This document shows positions 26,615-34,883 of a stretch of 52,878 nt of DNA, in pieces (the stretch's first letter is position 1; each line of letters starts with the position of its first letter). Below the pieces are notes generated by a model. That model had not been told where the DNA came from. It saw only the letters and a program-made list of their open reading frames with translations, and ran no database searches. A program made the position numbers and the translations under genes. Source of the DNA: an uncultured Clostridia bacterium (lineage in GTDB: Bacteria > Bacillota > Clostridia > Oscillospirales > Oscillospiraceae); NCBI GenBank assembly GCA_947649615.1, contig CANSSG010000022.1:1-52878 (forward strand), given 5' to 3'.

Positions 26615-26645
26615 TCCCGGCGCGGCTTTTTAGGCCGCGCCGGGA
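26615..26645 (-). terminator. Hairpin after the SpoIIM-family gene
   Basis: TCCCGGCGCGGC (26615-26626) and GCCGCGCCGGGA (26634-26645) form a 12-base stem. The U tract is poor but the position, ten bases after the stop codon, fits a terminator for the gltX operon. Confidence 0.65.
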
Positions 26646-26654
26646 AATCAGCTA

Positions 26655-27278
26655 TTACATCACCGCGCCCATGATGACGGGCGTAATATAGCACTCTACA
26701 AAAGCCGCAAGCACCGTCAGCGGCGCTACAACCAGCACCATGACGCGCAGCAAATCTTCCAGCAATTCCAGCATGGGACGGCGGTCCGGGCTGCTGACGG
26801 CCAGGCGGCACATGTTCCGGCAAAGCGTAACGCCGCAGGCAATGGAGAAAATCAGCGCGGGCAGCTCAAAAATCCCGTGGGGCAGAATGCCCGCCGCGTA
26901 GACCAGCAGGGAGGTTCCCTCCGTCTGAAATATCCCCGCCAGCAGGCCCAGCAGCAGGCCGTTCATCACCAGGCTGATGACCGGCAGGAACAGGAAGGGG
27001 ATGAATCCATAGGCGGCGGACACCAGCATCGCCCGCCAGTTGTTCATCAGCATACCGGCCACAGACAGCGTCCCCTCCTCGGAGATGACGCCGGATTCTT
27101 CTATCTGCGCCATAAAAGCCCCTATGACCTGGACCGCCTGCTCGGGCAGCATGACCCCGATGGCAAAGCCTGCCACTGCAACCACTGCAAGGCCTATGGC
27201 GCACAGCCCCAGCGTACGGCGGAATCCGCCCCGCAGGAAGCCGCCCATCAGAGAAAATTGTTCTTTGATCCAATTCAT
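26655..27278 (-). CDS. SpoIIM-family (stage II sporulation protein M) membrane protein
   Basis: A roughly 207-residue polytopic membrane protein with about five hydrophobic segments. The family hallmark GILPHGIFELPALIFS is present, matching the LPHGxFEhPA signature of SpoIIM/DUF95 proteins. In sporulating Firmicutes SpoIIM works with SpoIID and SpoIIP in septal peptidoglycan degradation during engulfment, but many paralogues outside that complex exist. The ATG at 27278 overlaps the gltX stop in ATGA; the longer open frame upstream is gltX sequence read in another phase. The coupling to gltX is unusual, and no other sporulation gene is nearby, so a direct sporulation role is uncertain. Confidence 0.82.
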   Translation of the reverse strand: MNWIKEQFSLMGGFLRGGFRRTLGLCAIGLAVVAVAGFAIGVMLPEQAVQVIGAFMAQIEESGVISEEGTLSVAGMLMNNWRAMLVSAAYGFIPFLFLPVISLVMNGLLLGLLAGIFQTEGTSLLVYAAGILPHGIFELPALIFSIACGVTLCRNMCRLAVSSPDRRPMLELLEDLLRVMVLVVAPLTVLAAFVECYITPVIMGAVM

Positions 27279-28765
27279 CCTTTCAGCATCTCCAACCCCA
27301 CCGACAGGCGGCGCAGGCACTCGTCCCTGCCCAGGATCAGGCAGATTTCCACCGCGCCTCCCGGCGTCACCGCCCGGCCCGCCGCCGCAATGCGCACAGG
27401 CCACATAAGGGTGGCGTTTTTGACCTCTAGCTTGGCCGCGAGACCGATGAGGCAGTCGTGGATAGCGTCCTGTGTCCAGTCCGCCACCTCCTCCAGGGCG
27501 GGGATGACGGATTCCAGCATCCTGCGGGAAACCTCGCTGTCTGTTTTGGACTTTTTGTTGGTAAAGAGTTCCGTCCCATAAGGGGGCAGCGTCTCAAAGA
27601 AATCCACCTTCTCCGGAATCTCCGTCAGTTTCTCACAGCGGGCTTGCAGCAAGGCGGCAATGGCTTTCGTGTCTATCGCCGGGTTCTTCACCGCCTGGCG
27701 GATATACGGCTCCGCCACGGCGTGGAACCCATCTGGCGTCATGGCGCGGAGATAGAGGGCGTTGAAATGGGTCAGCTTCTCGATGTCAAAAATAGCGGGG
27801 GACTTTGAAATGCCCGTAATGTCAAACACCTCCGCCAGCTCCGCCAGGGAGAATACCTCCCGCTCCGCCTGTTCGCCCCGGGGGCTCCAGCCCAAAAGGG
27901 CCACATAGTTGAGGATTGCTTCCGTCAGATACCCCTGGGCCTTCAAGTCCTCGTAGGAGGGGTCGCCGTGGCGCTTGCTCATTTTGTTGTGCTGGTCCCG
28001 CATGACCGGGGAGCAATGGACATAGGTAGGCACCTCCCAGCCGAAGGACTGGTAGAGGAGGTCATACTTCGGCGCGGAGCTGAGGTACTCGCTGCCCCGG
28101 ACAACATGGGTGATGCCCATGAGGTGGTCGTCAATGACGTTGGCAAAGTTATAGGTAGGCAGGCCGTCCCGTTTCAGCAGGACTTGGTCGTCCAGCGTAC
28201 TGTTCTCTACCGTAATATCGCCAAAAATGGCGTCATGGAAGGTTGTCGTCCCGGTTTCCGGAATCCTCTGGCGGATCACATACGCCTCGCCCGCATCCAC
28301 CCGGGCCTGGGCTTCCGCCAGGGTCAGGGCGCGGCAGGGGTCGGCGGCGCGGTTGAATTCGCCGGAATCCTCCTCGCTCTCGGTTTTCTCGCAGAAGCAG
28401 TAGTAGGCGTGGCCAAGCTCCACCAGCAGCCGGGCGTACTTGCCATAGGTGTCCCGCCGTTCCGACTGGATGTACGGCGCCACCGGCCCGCCCACATCAG
28501 GACCCTCGTCGTGGGTCAGGCCGCACTCGGCCATCGTGCGGTAAATCACATCCGTCGCGCCCTCCACCAGCCGGCCCTGGTCGGTGTCCTCAATGCGCAG
28601 GATAAAGGTACCGCCGCCATTGCGGGCGATGAGCCAGGTATACAGCGCGGTGCGCAGGTTGCCTACGTGCATATAGCCCGTAGGGGAGGGCGCAAAGCGG
28701 GTACGGATTTTGCCATGGGGGATCTTTGCCTCCATAGCGTCAAAGTAGGTTTTGTCTATTGCCAT
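27275..28765 (-). CDS. gltX: Glutamyl-tRNA synthetase
   Basis: Charges tRNA-Glu, and possibly tRNA-Gln if this organism uses the GatCAB route. Class I catalytic core: the HIGH-type motif is HVGN in PSPTGYMHVGNLRTALY, and the KMSKS-type motif is KMSKR. FAPSPTG and IEDTDQGR are GluRS/GlnRS signatures. At 496 residues it has the usual C-terminal anticodon-binding alpha-helical domain. AAAGGAG lies about nine bases before the ATG. It overlaps the SpoIIM-family gene by 4 bases. The short AT-rich gap to the upstream GNAT gene may hold its promoter, but no clear -35 was found. Confidence 0.96.
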   Translation of the reverse strand: MAIDKTYFDAMEAKIPHGKIRTRFAPSPTGYMHVGNLRTALYTWLIARNGGGTFILRIEDTDQGRLVEGATDVIYRTMAECGLTHDEGPDVGGPVAPYIQSERRDTYGKYARLLVELGHAYYCFCEKTESEEDSGEFNRAADPCRALTLAEAQARVDAGEAYVIRQRIPETGTTTFHDAIFGDITVENSTLDDQVLLKRDGLPTYNFANVIDDHLMGITHVVRGSEYLSSAPKYDLLYQSFGWEVPTYVHCSPVMRDQHNKMSKRHGDPSYEDLKAQGYLTEAILNYVALLGWSPRGEQAEREVFSLAELAEVFDITGISKSPAIFDIEKLTHFNALYLRAMTPDGFHAVAEPYIRQAVKNPAIDTKAIAALLQARCEKLTEIPEKVDFFETLPPYGTELFTNKKSKTDSEVSRRMLESVIPALEEVADWTQDAIHDCLIGLAAKLEVKNATLMWPVRIAAAGRAVTPGGAVEICLILGRDECLRRLSVGLEMLKG

Positions 28766-28799
28766 GATGGATACTCCTTTATATAATTAGTCAATTATT

Positions 28800-29285
28800 T
28801 CACACAGCAGGGGCGGAATACACATAATAACAGGATTCCACGCCCTCCTCTACCCATGTCTCCGACAGCCGGAAACCGTTTTTTTCCAGTACGCGGACAG
28901 ACCCAGTATTAGCGGCATAGGTAAAGGCCCCCACCCGCTCCAAGCCGAACCGCTCCCGGATTTCCGCGAGGAACAGCCGTAAGGCCCCGCTGGCCGCGCC
29001 CCTGCCCCACAAGCCTTGCTCGAACACGCAATAGCTGACCATCGCCTGCGGCTCTCCCTGCCGGTCGATGCCATAGCACCACACGTCTCCCACATAACGG
29101 CCGTCCGCGTATATCGTGCGGCCATAGCTGGCGGCGCCGGGGGCCTGGGACTTGCGGAACTCCGCCATAGCTTCCTCCAAGGTCTGCGCTTTCTGCGGCA
29201 GCGTTTTCCGTATTTCCGGAGCGCGGCTCCGCGCAAAATAGACCGCCGCAGTCTCCGCCGTGCGGCGGTGCAGGGTAATGTTCAT
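28800..29285 (-). CDS. GNAT N-acetyltransferase (second of a pair)
   Basis: A 161-residue acetyl-CoA-dependent acetyltransferase of the RimJ/RimL-like type. The acetyl-CoA pyrophosphate loop is GLWGRGAASGALRLF, and ANTGSVRVLEKNGFRL is the usual strand-helix near the C terminus. The frame runs further upstream, but the ATG at 29285 overlaps the stop of the preceding GNAT gene in ATGA, and the protein from there begins like a complete domain. The acceptor substrate is unknown. Confidence 0.85.
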   Translation of the reverse strand: MNITLHRRTAETAAVYFARSRAPEIRKTLPQKAQTLEEAMAEFRKSQAPGAASYGRTIYADGRYVGDVWCYGIDRQGEPQAMVSYCVFEQGLWGRGAASGALRLFLAEIRERFGLERVGAFTYAANTGSVRVLEKNGFRLSETWVEEGVESCYYVYSAPAV

Positions 29286-29800
29286 CGTCCCATCCTCCTT
29301 ACGGAAAACACCAGGTGGGGCATGTCCATCCCCCGGTAATGCTTCACGAAGGCCCCCCGCACCGACATGCCGTTGCGGATGGCGACCCGCTGGGAAGGGA
29401 AGTTGTTGTCGCGTATGATGGAAAACACCTCCGGAAACCCCAATGCCTGAAAGCCGTACGCCCGGCAGGCGATAGCCCCTTCCGTAGCGAACCCCTGGCC
29501 CCACTTGTCGCGGCGGAGGTGGTATCCGATCTCCGGCACCTCCCGGCCGTTCCAGTCCTGCATGGTGATGCCGCAGTCCCCGATCAGTTCGCCGCTCTCT
29601 TTTTCGATCACCGCCCACAGGCCGAAACCGTTTTTTTCATACCGTTCCTGCTGCCGGTCCATCCACTGGCGGACTTCCTCCGGGGAAAAACCGTGCTCGT
29701 AAGCGTACATAACCTGCGGATCGGCCAAAACCTTCGACCAGGCGGCGCCGTCCGGTTCCATAAAGCGGCGCAGGATCAGCCGCTCTGTTTCCAGTACCAT
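29282..29800 (-). CDS. GNAT N-acetyltransferase (RimJ/RimL type)
   Basis: A 172-residue GNAT protein beginning LETERLILRRF, as RimJ/RimL relatives do. The CoA-binding segment is RRDKWGQGFATEGAIAC (canonical R/QxxGxG/A variant), followed by NFPSQRVAIRNGM. AGGAGGAGA precedes the ATG and a clear promoter lies 28 bases further upstream. It forms a two-gene unit with the next GNAT and may read through into gltX. The target could be a protein N terminus or a small molecule. Confidence 0.88.
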   Translation of the reverse strand: MVLETERLILRRFMEPDGAAWSKVLADPQVMYAYEHGFSPEEVRQWMDRQQERYEKNGFGLWAVIEKESGELIGDCGITMQDWNGREVPEIGYHLRRDKWGQGFATEGAIACRAYGFQALGFPEVFSIIRDNNFPSQRVAIRNGMSVRGAFVKHYRGMDMPHLVFSVRRMGR

Positions 29801-29827
29801 TTGTGTCTCCTCCTTGGCATTTCATCC

Positions 29828-29856
29828 AGTATACTATATTTTCCAGCGAACCGCAA
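29828..29856 (-). promoter_or_regulatory. Promoter of the GNAT pair
   Basis: On the minus strand TTGCGG (29856-29851), 17 bases, TATACT (29833-29828). Confidence 0.6.
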
Positions 29857-29899
29857 CCAGGAAAATCCGTTCTTTCCCGCAAGGGGAAAAACGCCCCGC

Positions 29900-29936
29900 A
29901 AAAAGGAAACGGCACAGCCGAAGCCATGCCGTTTCC
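29900..29936 (-). terminator. Terminator of the EF-G-like gene
   Basis: GGAAACGGCA pairs with TGCCGTTTCC, extended by TGGC/GCTG around a TTCG tetraloop, and TTTTT follows on the minus strand. Confidence 0.9.
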
Positions 29937-29968
29937 CTGCAATAAAGTATGCCGTAAAAGCCCGGACC

Positions 29969-32038
29969 TTATTCCTCCGCCAGCGCCTTGGCTTCAGCAA
30001 TTGCTTTCTCCTGGGCGGCGGCGGGGCAGTCCTCATAGCGGACAAAGCGGAAGGTAAAGGAACCGCGGGACTGGGTCATGGAGCGCAGGTCGATAGCGTA
30101 GGTCATCATCTCCGCCATGGGGACCTCGGCTTCCACCACCTGGTCGCCGCTGCCGGTGGGGTTCATACCCATGACGCGGCCCCGGCGCTTGTTCAGGTCG
30201 CCCAGGATATCGCCCATGTAGCTGTCAGGAATGGTGACCTTCAATTCGCCAATAGGCTCCAGCAGGACGGGGGACGCCTCAGGCAGCGCCGCCTTGTAAG
30301 CCAGCTGCGCGGCGGTCTTGAACGCGATTTCGGAGGAGTCTACAGGGTGGTAAGAGCCATCCACCAGCGTAGCCTTCAGGAACACCATGGGATACCCTGC
30401 CAGTACGCCGTGGACGCAGGCTTCCCGCAGGCCCTTCTCTACGGCGGGGAAGAAGTTCTTGGGTACACTGCCGCCGAACACCTCCTCGGCGAAGATCATA
30501 TCCTCCTGCTCGTCCTGAGGCTCGAAAACGATATGTACATCGCCGAACTGGCCGCTGCCGCCGGTCTGCTTCTTATGACGGCCCTGCTTGCGGACTTGCT
30601 TGCGAATCTTCTCACGGTAGGCCACCCGGGGCGTATCCAACTCGGCTTCTACGCCGAAGCGGCTCTTCAGCTTGCTGACCAGCACGTCAATCTGGATGTC
30701 GCCCGCGCCGGAAACCACTACCTGATGGGTCTCGGCGTTGTTCACCACGCTGAAGGTGGGGTCTTCTTCGTTCAGACGGATAAGGCCAGTACCCACCTTT
30801 TCATCCTGCCCCCGGGTTTTGGGCGCGATGGCGCGGGAATAGCACGGCTCGGCAAACTGCACGGGAGCCAGCTTCACAACGGACTTGGGGTCGCAGAGGG
30901 TCTCGCCGGTCTTGAGACGGTCCATCTTGGCAATCGCGCCGATGTCACCGCAGGCGATTTCCTTGACTTCCTCATTCTTCTTGCCCTTGATGGTATACAG
31001 GCGCCCCAGCTTCTCCGTCTTGCCGGTGGCGGGGTTATAAAGGGACATGTCGCCAGTAATCTTACCAGAAACCACCTTGACCAAAGAGTACTTGCCGTAC
31101 TGGTCGGAGATGGTCTTAAACACGATAGCGGCGGTGGGTCCGTTGGGGTCGCGCTTGACCTCAACGCTGTTGCTGCCGGACTCGTCGGTTGCCTTCTCAG
31201 CGGCCATTTCCGTGGAAGCCGGAACCAGGTCGATAATCGTGGACATGAGCATCTCCGTACCCAGGCCCGTCAGGGCGGAACCGCAGACCACGGGGGCCAG
31301 CGTACCCTCCCGGACGCCGATTTTCAGGCCTTCCATGATTTCCTCTTTGGTGAAAGGCTCGCCCTCGAAGAACTTCTCCATCTTCTCGTCGCTGGTCTCA
31401 GCCACGGCCTCCATCAGCTCGCCGTACAGCTCGTCCAGGACGGCCTGCTTGCTGTCGGGAATGGGAATCTCCACGCGCTTGCCCTTCTTATTCTCAGGCA
31501 TCTGGTACGCCTTGCGGTTGATGACGTCGATGATGCCGATGGTGCGCTTGTTGCCGTCCCAGATAGGGGCCACCACGGGGGCGATGGACTTCGACAGCTT
31601 CTCCCGCAGGGCGGCGAGGGTTTCGGAGAAGTTGGCGTTTTCCTCGTCCTCCTTGGATACATAGACGATGCAGGGCTTATGCTGCTCCTTCAGGTACTTC
31701 CAGCAGCGCTCCGCGCCCACGCTCAGGCCGTCCTTGGAAGCGCACACCAGTACGCCCACCTCGGCGGCGCGGACGCCGGACTGCATCTCCCCGGCAAAGT
31801 CGAAGTTGCCCGGGGTGTCCAGGACGTTGATTTTCACGCCGTTGTAAACCACCGGAGTCATGGCCAGGGAAATGGAAATCTGGCGCTTGATCTCCTCCGG
31901 GTCGTAATCGCAAACGGTGTTGCCGTCCGCAGGCTTGCCCAGGCGGTCGGTAGCGCCGGTGAGGTACAGCATACTCTCTACCAGGGAGGTTTTTCCGCTG
32001 CCGCCGTGGCCCAGCAGGCAGATGTTGCGAATGTCCAT
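29969..32038 (-). CDS. Elongation factor G-like GTPase (EF-G paralogue)
   Basis: A 689-residue translational GTPase with all EF-G domains. G1 is GHGGSGKTS (10-18), unlike the GHIDAGKTT of canonical EF-G; G3 is DTPGNF; the G4 position reads VSKEDEENANF rather than NKxD. The later domains carry EF-G-like segments: GGSGQFGDV, then PDSYMGDILGDLNKRRG and RSMTQSRGSFTF. The longer open frame to 32092 is discarded because the ATG at 32038 follows AAGGAG at ten bases and starts MDIRNICLLG. It has its own promoter and a tetraloop terminator. The antisense frame is open throughout, so TTA, CTA and TCA are avoided and expression is probably high. Its role (a second EF-G, recycling or stress function) is not resolved. 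Confidence 0.88.
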   Translation of the reverse strand: MDIRNICLLGHGGSGKTSLVESMLYLTGATDRLGKPADGNTVCDYDPEEIKRQISISLAMTPVVYNGVKINVLDTPGNFDFAGEMQSGVRAAEVGVLVCASKDGLSVGAERCWKYLKEQHKPCIVYVSKEDEENANFSETLAALREKLSKSIAPVVAPIWDGNKRTIGIIDVINRKAYQMPENKKGKRVEIPIPDSKQAVLDELYGELMEAVAETSDEKMEKFFEGEPFTKEEIMEGLKIGVREGTLAPVVCGSALTGLGTEMLMSTIIDLVPASTEMAAEKATDESGSNSVEVKRDPNGPTAAIVFKTISDQYGKYSLVKVVSGKITGDMSLYNPATGKTEKLGRLYTIKGKKNEEVKEIACGDIGAIAKMDRLKTGETLCDPKSVVKLAPVQFAEPCYSRAIAPKTRGQDEKVGTGLIRLNEEDPTFSVVNNAETHQVVVSGAGDIQIDVLVSKLKSRFGVEAELDTPRVAYREKIRKQVRKQGRHKKQTGGSGQFGDVHIVFEPQDEQEDMIFAEEVFGGSVPKNFFPAVEKGLREACVHGVLAGYPMVFLKATLVDGSYHPVDSSEIAFKTAAQLAYKAALPEASPVLLEPIGELKVTIPDSYMGDILGDLNKRRGRVMGMNPTGSGDQVVEAEVPMAEMMTYAIDLRSMTQSRGSFTFRFVRYEDCPAAAQEKAIAEAKALAEE

Positions 32039-32096
32039 AGAGTTTTGTCTCCTTCCGTTTATCGCGCCCGCTGTTGCGGACTTGCTTAACACATTG

Positions 32097-32125
32097 ATTA
32101 TAGTACTTTTTCTGTTTTAGCACAA
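32097..32125 (-). promoter_or_regulatory. Promoter of the EF-G-like gene
   Basis: On the minus strand TTGTGC (32125-32120), 17 bases, TATAAT (32102-32097), giving a leader of about 55 bases. Confidence 0.65.
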
Positions 32126-32199
32126 CTGGAATTTTCTTTTCCTCGTGATTTTAGCCAGATTCAACAAAAATCATAGCCTGTTTTTGATGAATACAGCAA

Positions 32200-32221
32200 C
32201 GCCTGGCCCGGCGCCCGGGCG
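32200..32221 (-). terminator. Possible weak terminator of the third GNAT gene
   Basis: CGCCTGG and CCGGGCG (one G-T pair) can form a hairpin seven bases past the stop codon, without a good U tract. Confidence 0.3.
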
Positions 32222-32227
32222 TGAAAT

Positions 32228-32758
32228 TTACAATTGGAACTCCAGCTGGACGTCGCACGGCTCCTTCCTGGCCAGCGGCCAGTAGATTTCCACAGCGTCT
32301 ACGCAGCCGTACTTCCGGTATGCCGCCATACTTTCTTTGGCGGAGTGGGCGGAAATGTAGAGCTTTGCCGCCCCCATTTCCCGCGCCCCCTGGCAGGCCA
32401 TACGAAACAGCCTGCCGCCAATTCCCTGATTCCGGAACGGCTCAGATACGTGGAGCTGAACCAGGTCAATATACTGGTTTTCGCTTCCAAACAGAGACGG
32501 GGCCAGGCGCGCAAAGCCAACCAAGCCTTCCCCGGCCCACGCGCCGTAAGCCTTGCCGCCTTCCTGGATGCCCCGCAGGATATTCGCCGCCCGCCGCCTG
32601 CGGCCCTCCATATCCCAGTCCTCTATGTAGGCGATGGGCAGCAGCTTCCATTCGCCGTCCGCCTTGCGCCAGCATTCACGGACATCCTGGCGGCGGATGA
32701 ACGGGTCCAGGGATTCAACATTAAAATTATTTTGGGTTATTTCACCGTATGTTATCAT
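32228..32758 (-). CDS. GNAT N-acetyltransferase
   Basis: A 176-residue single-domain GNAT protein. The acetyl-CoA motif is VSEPFRNQGIGGRLFRMAC, matching the Q/RxxGxG/A signature with the preceding strand LVQLHVS; the C-terminal part includes SAHSAKESMAAYRKYGC. AGGAGG precedes the ATG and a TTGACA-type promoter lies upstream, so it is a single-gene unit. It is not closely similar by eye to the two GNAT genes at 28.8-29.8 kb. The substrate is unknown. Confidence 0.88.
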   Translation of the reverse strand: MITYGEITQNNFNVESLDPFIRRQDVRECWRKADGEWKLLPIAYIEDWDMEGRRRRAANILRGIQEGGKAYGAWAGEGLVGFARLAPSLFGSENQYIDLVQLHVSEPFRNQGIGGRLFRMACQGAREMGAAKLYISAHSAKESMAAYRKYGCVDAVEIYWPLARKEPCDVQLEFQL

Positions 32759-32799
32759 TTACGTGCCTCCTGTTGATAAGGTTGGAAGAAGCTGCGGTT

Positions 32800-32828
32800 A
32801 GAGTAACATGGTTGAGAGGGGATGTCAA
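32800..32828 (-). promoter_or_regulatory. Promoter of the third GNAT gene
   Basis: On the minus strand TTGACA (32828-32823), 17 bases, TACTCT (32805-32800). Confidence 0.55.
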
Positions 32829-32947
32829 TGGAGGAAGCCGCCCGCAAAATAGCCCTCCCCAGGCGTGAAGAAAATTGAATCGCTTTTTCGGGGGCGTATG
32901 CCTCAAAAAAGCACTTTGCAGGCCGCACTCGGCCAGTTCCTTTTCTC

Positions 32948-32972
32948 AAAAAAGATACAGAATATCTTTTTT
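32948..32972. terminator. AT-rich bidirectional hairpin
   Basis: AAAAAAGATA (32948-32957) and TATCTTTTTT (32963-32972) are exact reverse complements around CAGAA. It is the second of two terminator-like elements after the pgm operon. GACACGC follows it. Confidence 0.6.
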
Positions 32973-32982
32973 GACACGCGGA

Positions 32983-33017
32983 AAAAATTGCCGCTGCCCT
33001 CAGCAGCGGCAATTTTT
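32983..33017 (-). terminator. Terminator of the murT-gatD-pgm operon
   Basis: A perfect 15-base stem (32983-32997 with 33003-33017), loop of five bases, with T and A runs at its ends, six bases after the pgm stop codon. Confidence 0.85.
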
Positions 33018-33023
33018 ATCCAA

Positions 33024-34694
33024 TCAAATCAGCGCCCCCGCGCCTTTTTCCAGCGCGTCCAGACGGGCCAGCGCGTCTTCCTCGCTGGTTCCGCGGACGG
33101 AGAGATAGAGCTTCAGCTTCGGTTCCGTGCCGGAGGGGCGGACGATTACCTTGCCGCCCTCCTCCAGGCGGAATTCCAGGACATCGGAGGGAATCAGGCC
33201 GGTGCTGCCGTCCAGGTAGTCTACCCGGCCTGTAACCTGCTTCCCGGCAATGCTTGCCGGCGGATTGGCCCGCAGGGACTTCATCAGGGCATCCATCGCC
33301 AGCATGCCGTCCTGGCCCTCAAAGGCCTTGCTGATTAGGCCGTTGCGGTAGTAGCCGAACTTGTCATACAGCGCGTTCATGGCGTCCAGAAGGGTCATCC
33401 CCTGGCCTGCGTACCAGGCCGCGCACTCGCAGGCCAGCATCACCGCGTTCACCGCGTCCTTGTCCCGGACGTGGGCGCCGGAGAGATAGCCGTAGCTCTC
33501 CTCAAAGCCGAAAATGTACCGCTCCTTATGGCCCTCGGCTTCCAGCAGGCCGATTTGCTCGCCGATATACTTAAAGCCCGTCAGCATCCGGCGCAGCTCC
33601 ACGCCGTAGGCCTCCGCCACAGGCACCGCCATATCTGTGGACACGATAGTAGTTACGGCCACGGGACGCTCCGGCATGGTTCCCCGGGCAGTCCTGGTAC
33701 GGCACAGGTAGTCCAGCAGCAGGACGCCCATCTCGTTGCCGGAAATCAGGCGGTAGCCGCCCTTGCCGTCTGGCACAGCCGCGCCCATGCGGTCGCAGTC
33801 CGGGTCCGTGCCGATGAGCAGGTCGGGGTGAACCTGGCCGCACAGCCGCAAGCCCTCCTCCATGGCTTCCCGGATTTCCGGGTTGGGGTAGGGGCAGGTG
33901 GGGAAATGGCCGTCAGGGGCTTCCTGAGAGGGAACCACCGTCAGGGCGGTGACGCCCATCTTCGCCAGCAGCTTCCGGACGCACTCCAGGCCGGAGCCGT
34001 TGAGGGGCGTGTAGACCAGCTTCAAGCGGCTGACGTCGTTGCCAGGGCGCAGGGCCAGCACAGCGTCTACAAAGGCGTCCAGGCATTCGTCCCCGATCCA
34101 TTGGATTTTTCCTTCCGCCAGGGCGGCGTCGTAGTCCGCCAGCTTTACGCTGTCAAAGCAGTCAGTTTTGTCCATAAAGGCCAGCACCTTTTCCGCCGCT
34201 TCTGGCGTAATCTGGCAGCCGTCCGCGCCGTAGACCTTATAGCCGTTGTACTGGGCGGGGTTGTGGCTGGCGGTGACGCAGATGCCCGCGCCGCAGTGCA
34301 GGTGCCGCACCGCCCAGCTCAGAGCCGGGGTTGGCTCCAGCCGGGGGTAGACGTGGGCTGTGATGCCATTGGCCGCCAGGACCCGGGCCGCTTCCCGGGA
34401 AAACAGCTCCCCCTTGATGCGGCTGTCGTGGGCAATGGCCACGGACTTGGGCAGGTCTGTGGCGTTGAGGTAGTCCGCTAACGCCTGGGTGGCGCGGCGG
34501 ACGGTGTAGATGTTCATGCGGTTGGTCCCCGCGCCGATGACGCCCCGCAGGCCGCCGGTGCCGAAGGCCAAATGGCGGTAAAAACGGTCGGAGACGGCTT
34601 TGGGGTCATCTTGGATTTCTTCCAGTTCTTTCGTCAGATCCGGATCCTCTCCCGCTCTTTGGAGCCAGCGGGCCAGCTCGTGTTCGTAATGCAT
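33024..34694 (-). CDS. pgm: Phosphoglucomutase/phosphomannomutase (alpha-D-phosphohexomutase)
   Basis: Moves phosphate between C1 and C6 of hexoses, supplying glucose-1-phosphate or mannose-1-phosphate for wall and surface polymers. The 556-residue length fits the PgcA/PMM2-like group. The phosphoserine loop is TASHNPAQYNGYK (Ser143), the Mg-binding loop DPDCDRMG (about residue 295), the sugar-binding loop GFEESYGY, and the C-terminal phosphate-binding RPSGTEPKLK. TAGGAGG lies seven bases before the ATG; that TAG is the stop codon of the 52-codon gene just upstream. It is the last gene of the long operon from 40382. Confidence 0.94.
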   Translation of the reverse strand: MHYEHELARWLQRAGEDPDLTKELEEIQDDPKAVSDRFYRHLAFGTGGLRGVIGAGTNRMNIYTVRRATQALADYLNATDLPKSVAIAHDSRIKGELFSREAARVLAANGITAHVYPRLEPTPALSWAVRHLHCGAGICVTASHNPAQYNGYKVYGADGCQITPEAAEKVLAFMDKTDCFDSVKLADYDAALAEGKIQWIGDECLDAFVDAVLALRPGNDVSRLKLVYTPLNGSGLECVRKLLAKMGVTALTVVPSQEAPDGHFPTCPYPNPEIREAMEEGLRLCGQVHPDLLIGTDPDCDRMGAAVPDGKGGYRLISGNEMGVLLLDYLCRTRTARGTMPERPVAVTTIVSTDMAVPVAEAYGVELRRMLTGFKYIGEQIGLLEAEGHKERYIFGFEESYGYLSGAHVRDKDAVNAVMLACECAAWYAGQGMTLLDAMNALYDKFGYYRNGLISKAFEGQDGMLAMDALMKSLRANPPASIAGKQVTGRVDYLDGSTGLIPSDVLEFRLEEGGKVIVRPSGTEPKLKLYLSVRGTSEEDALARLDALEKGAGALI

Positions 34695-34704
34695 GGGCTT
34701 CCTC

Positions 34705-34863
34705 CTAGTTTTTATTCCTTTTTAGCTGAAATATGATAAAACTTCCCATCGTAATTAACGCTAAAGCAATACCAAATCCCGGCAGATTTACCGTCGGACG
34801 GATTTCAATTGCTGTTCCTAACAAATACGCTATAAATGAGCAAACGGCGCTCAATACGACCAT
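34705..34863 (-). CDS. Small membrane protein of 52 residues between gatD and pgm
   Basis: An uncharacterised short gene. Starting MVVLSAVCSFIAYLL and ending FQLKRNKN, it has two hydrophobic segments (about residues 3-18 and 28-46) joined by a short polar turn with EIRPTVN, and a basic tail, so it should be a two-span membrane peptide. AGGA lies three bases and AAAGGA twelve bases before the ATG. It begins 20 bases after the gatD stop, and its own TAG forms part of the pgm ribosome binding site. Unlike its neighbours it uses TTA three times plus ATA and CTA codons, so its base composition is distinctly AT-rich, which may mean late acquisition or weak expression. Confidence 0.6.
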   Translation of the reverse strand: MVVLSAVCSFIAYLLGTAIEIRPTVNLPGFGIALALITMGSFIIFQLKRNKN

Positions 34864-34883
34864 TTTCCTGCCAATTCCTTTCC

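Noticed and set aside
29315-32089. A 924-codon plus-strand frame
   Set aside because: Antisense shadow of the EF-G-like gene and neighbouring GNAT genes, in codon register.
33471-34481. A 336-codon plus-strand frame
   Set aside because: Antisense of the phosphohexomutase; low-complexity translation without family features.
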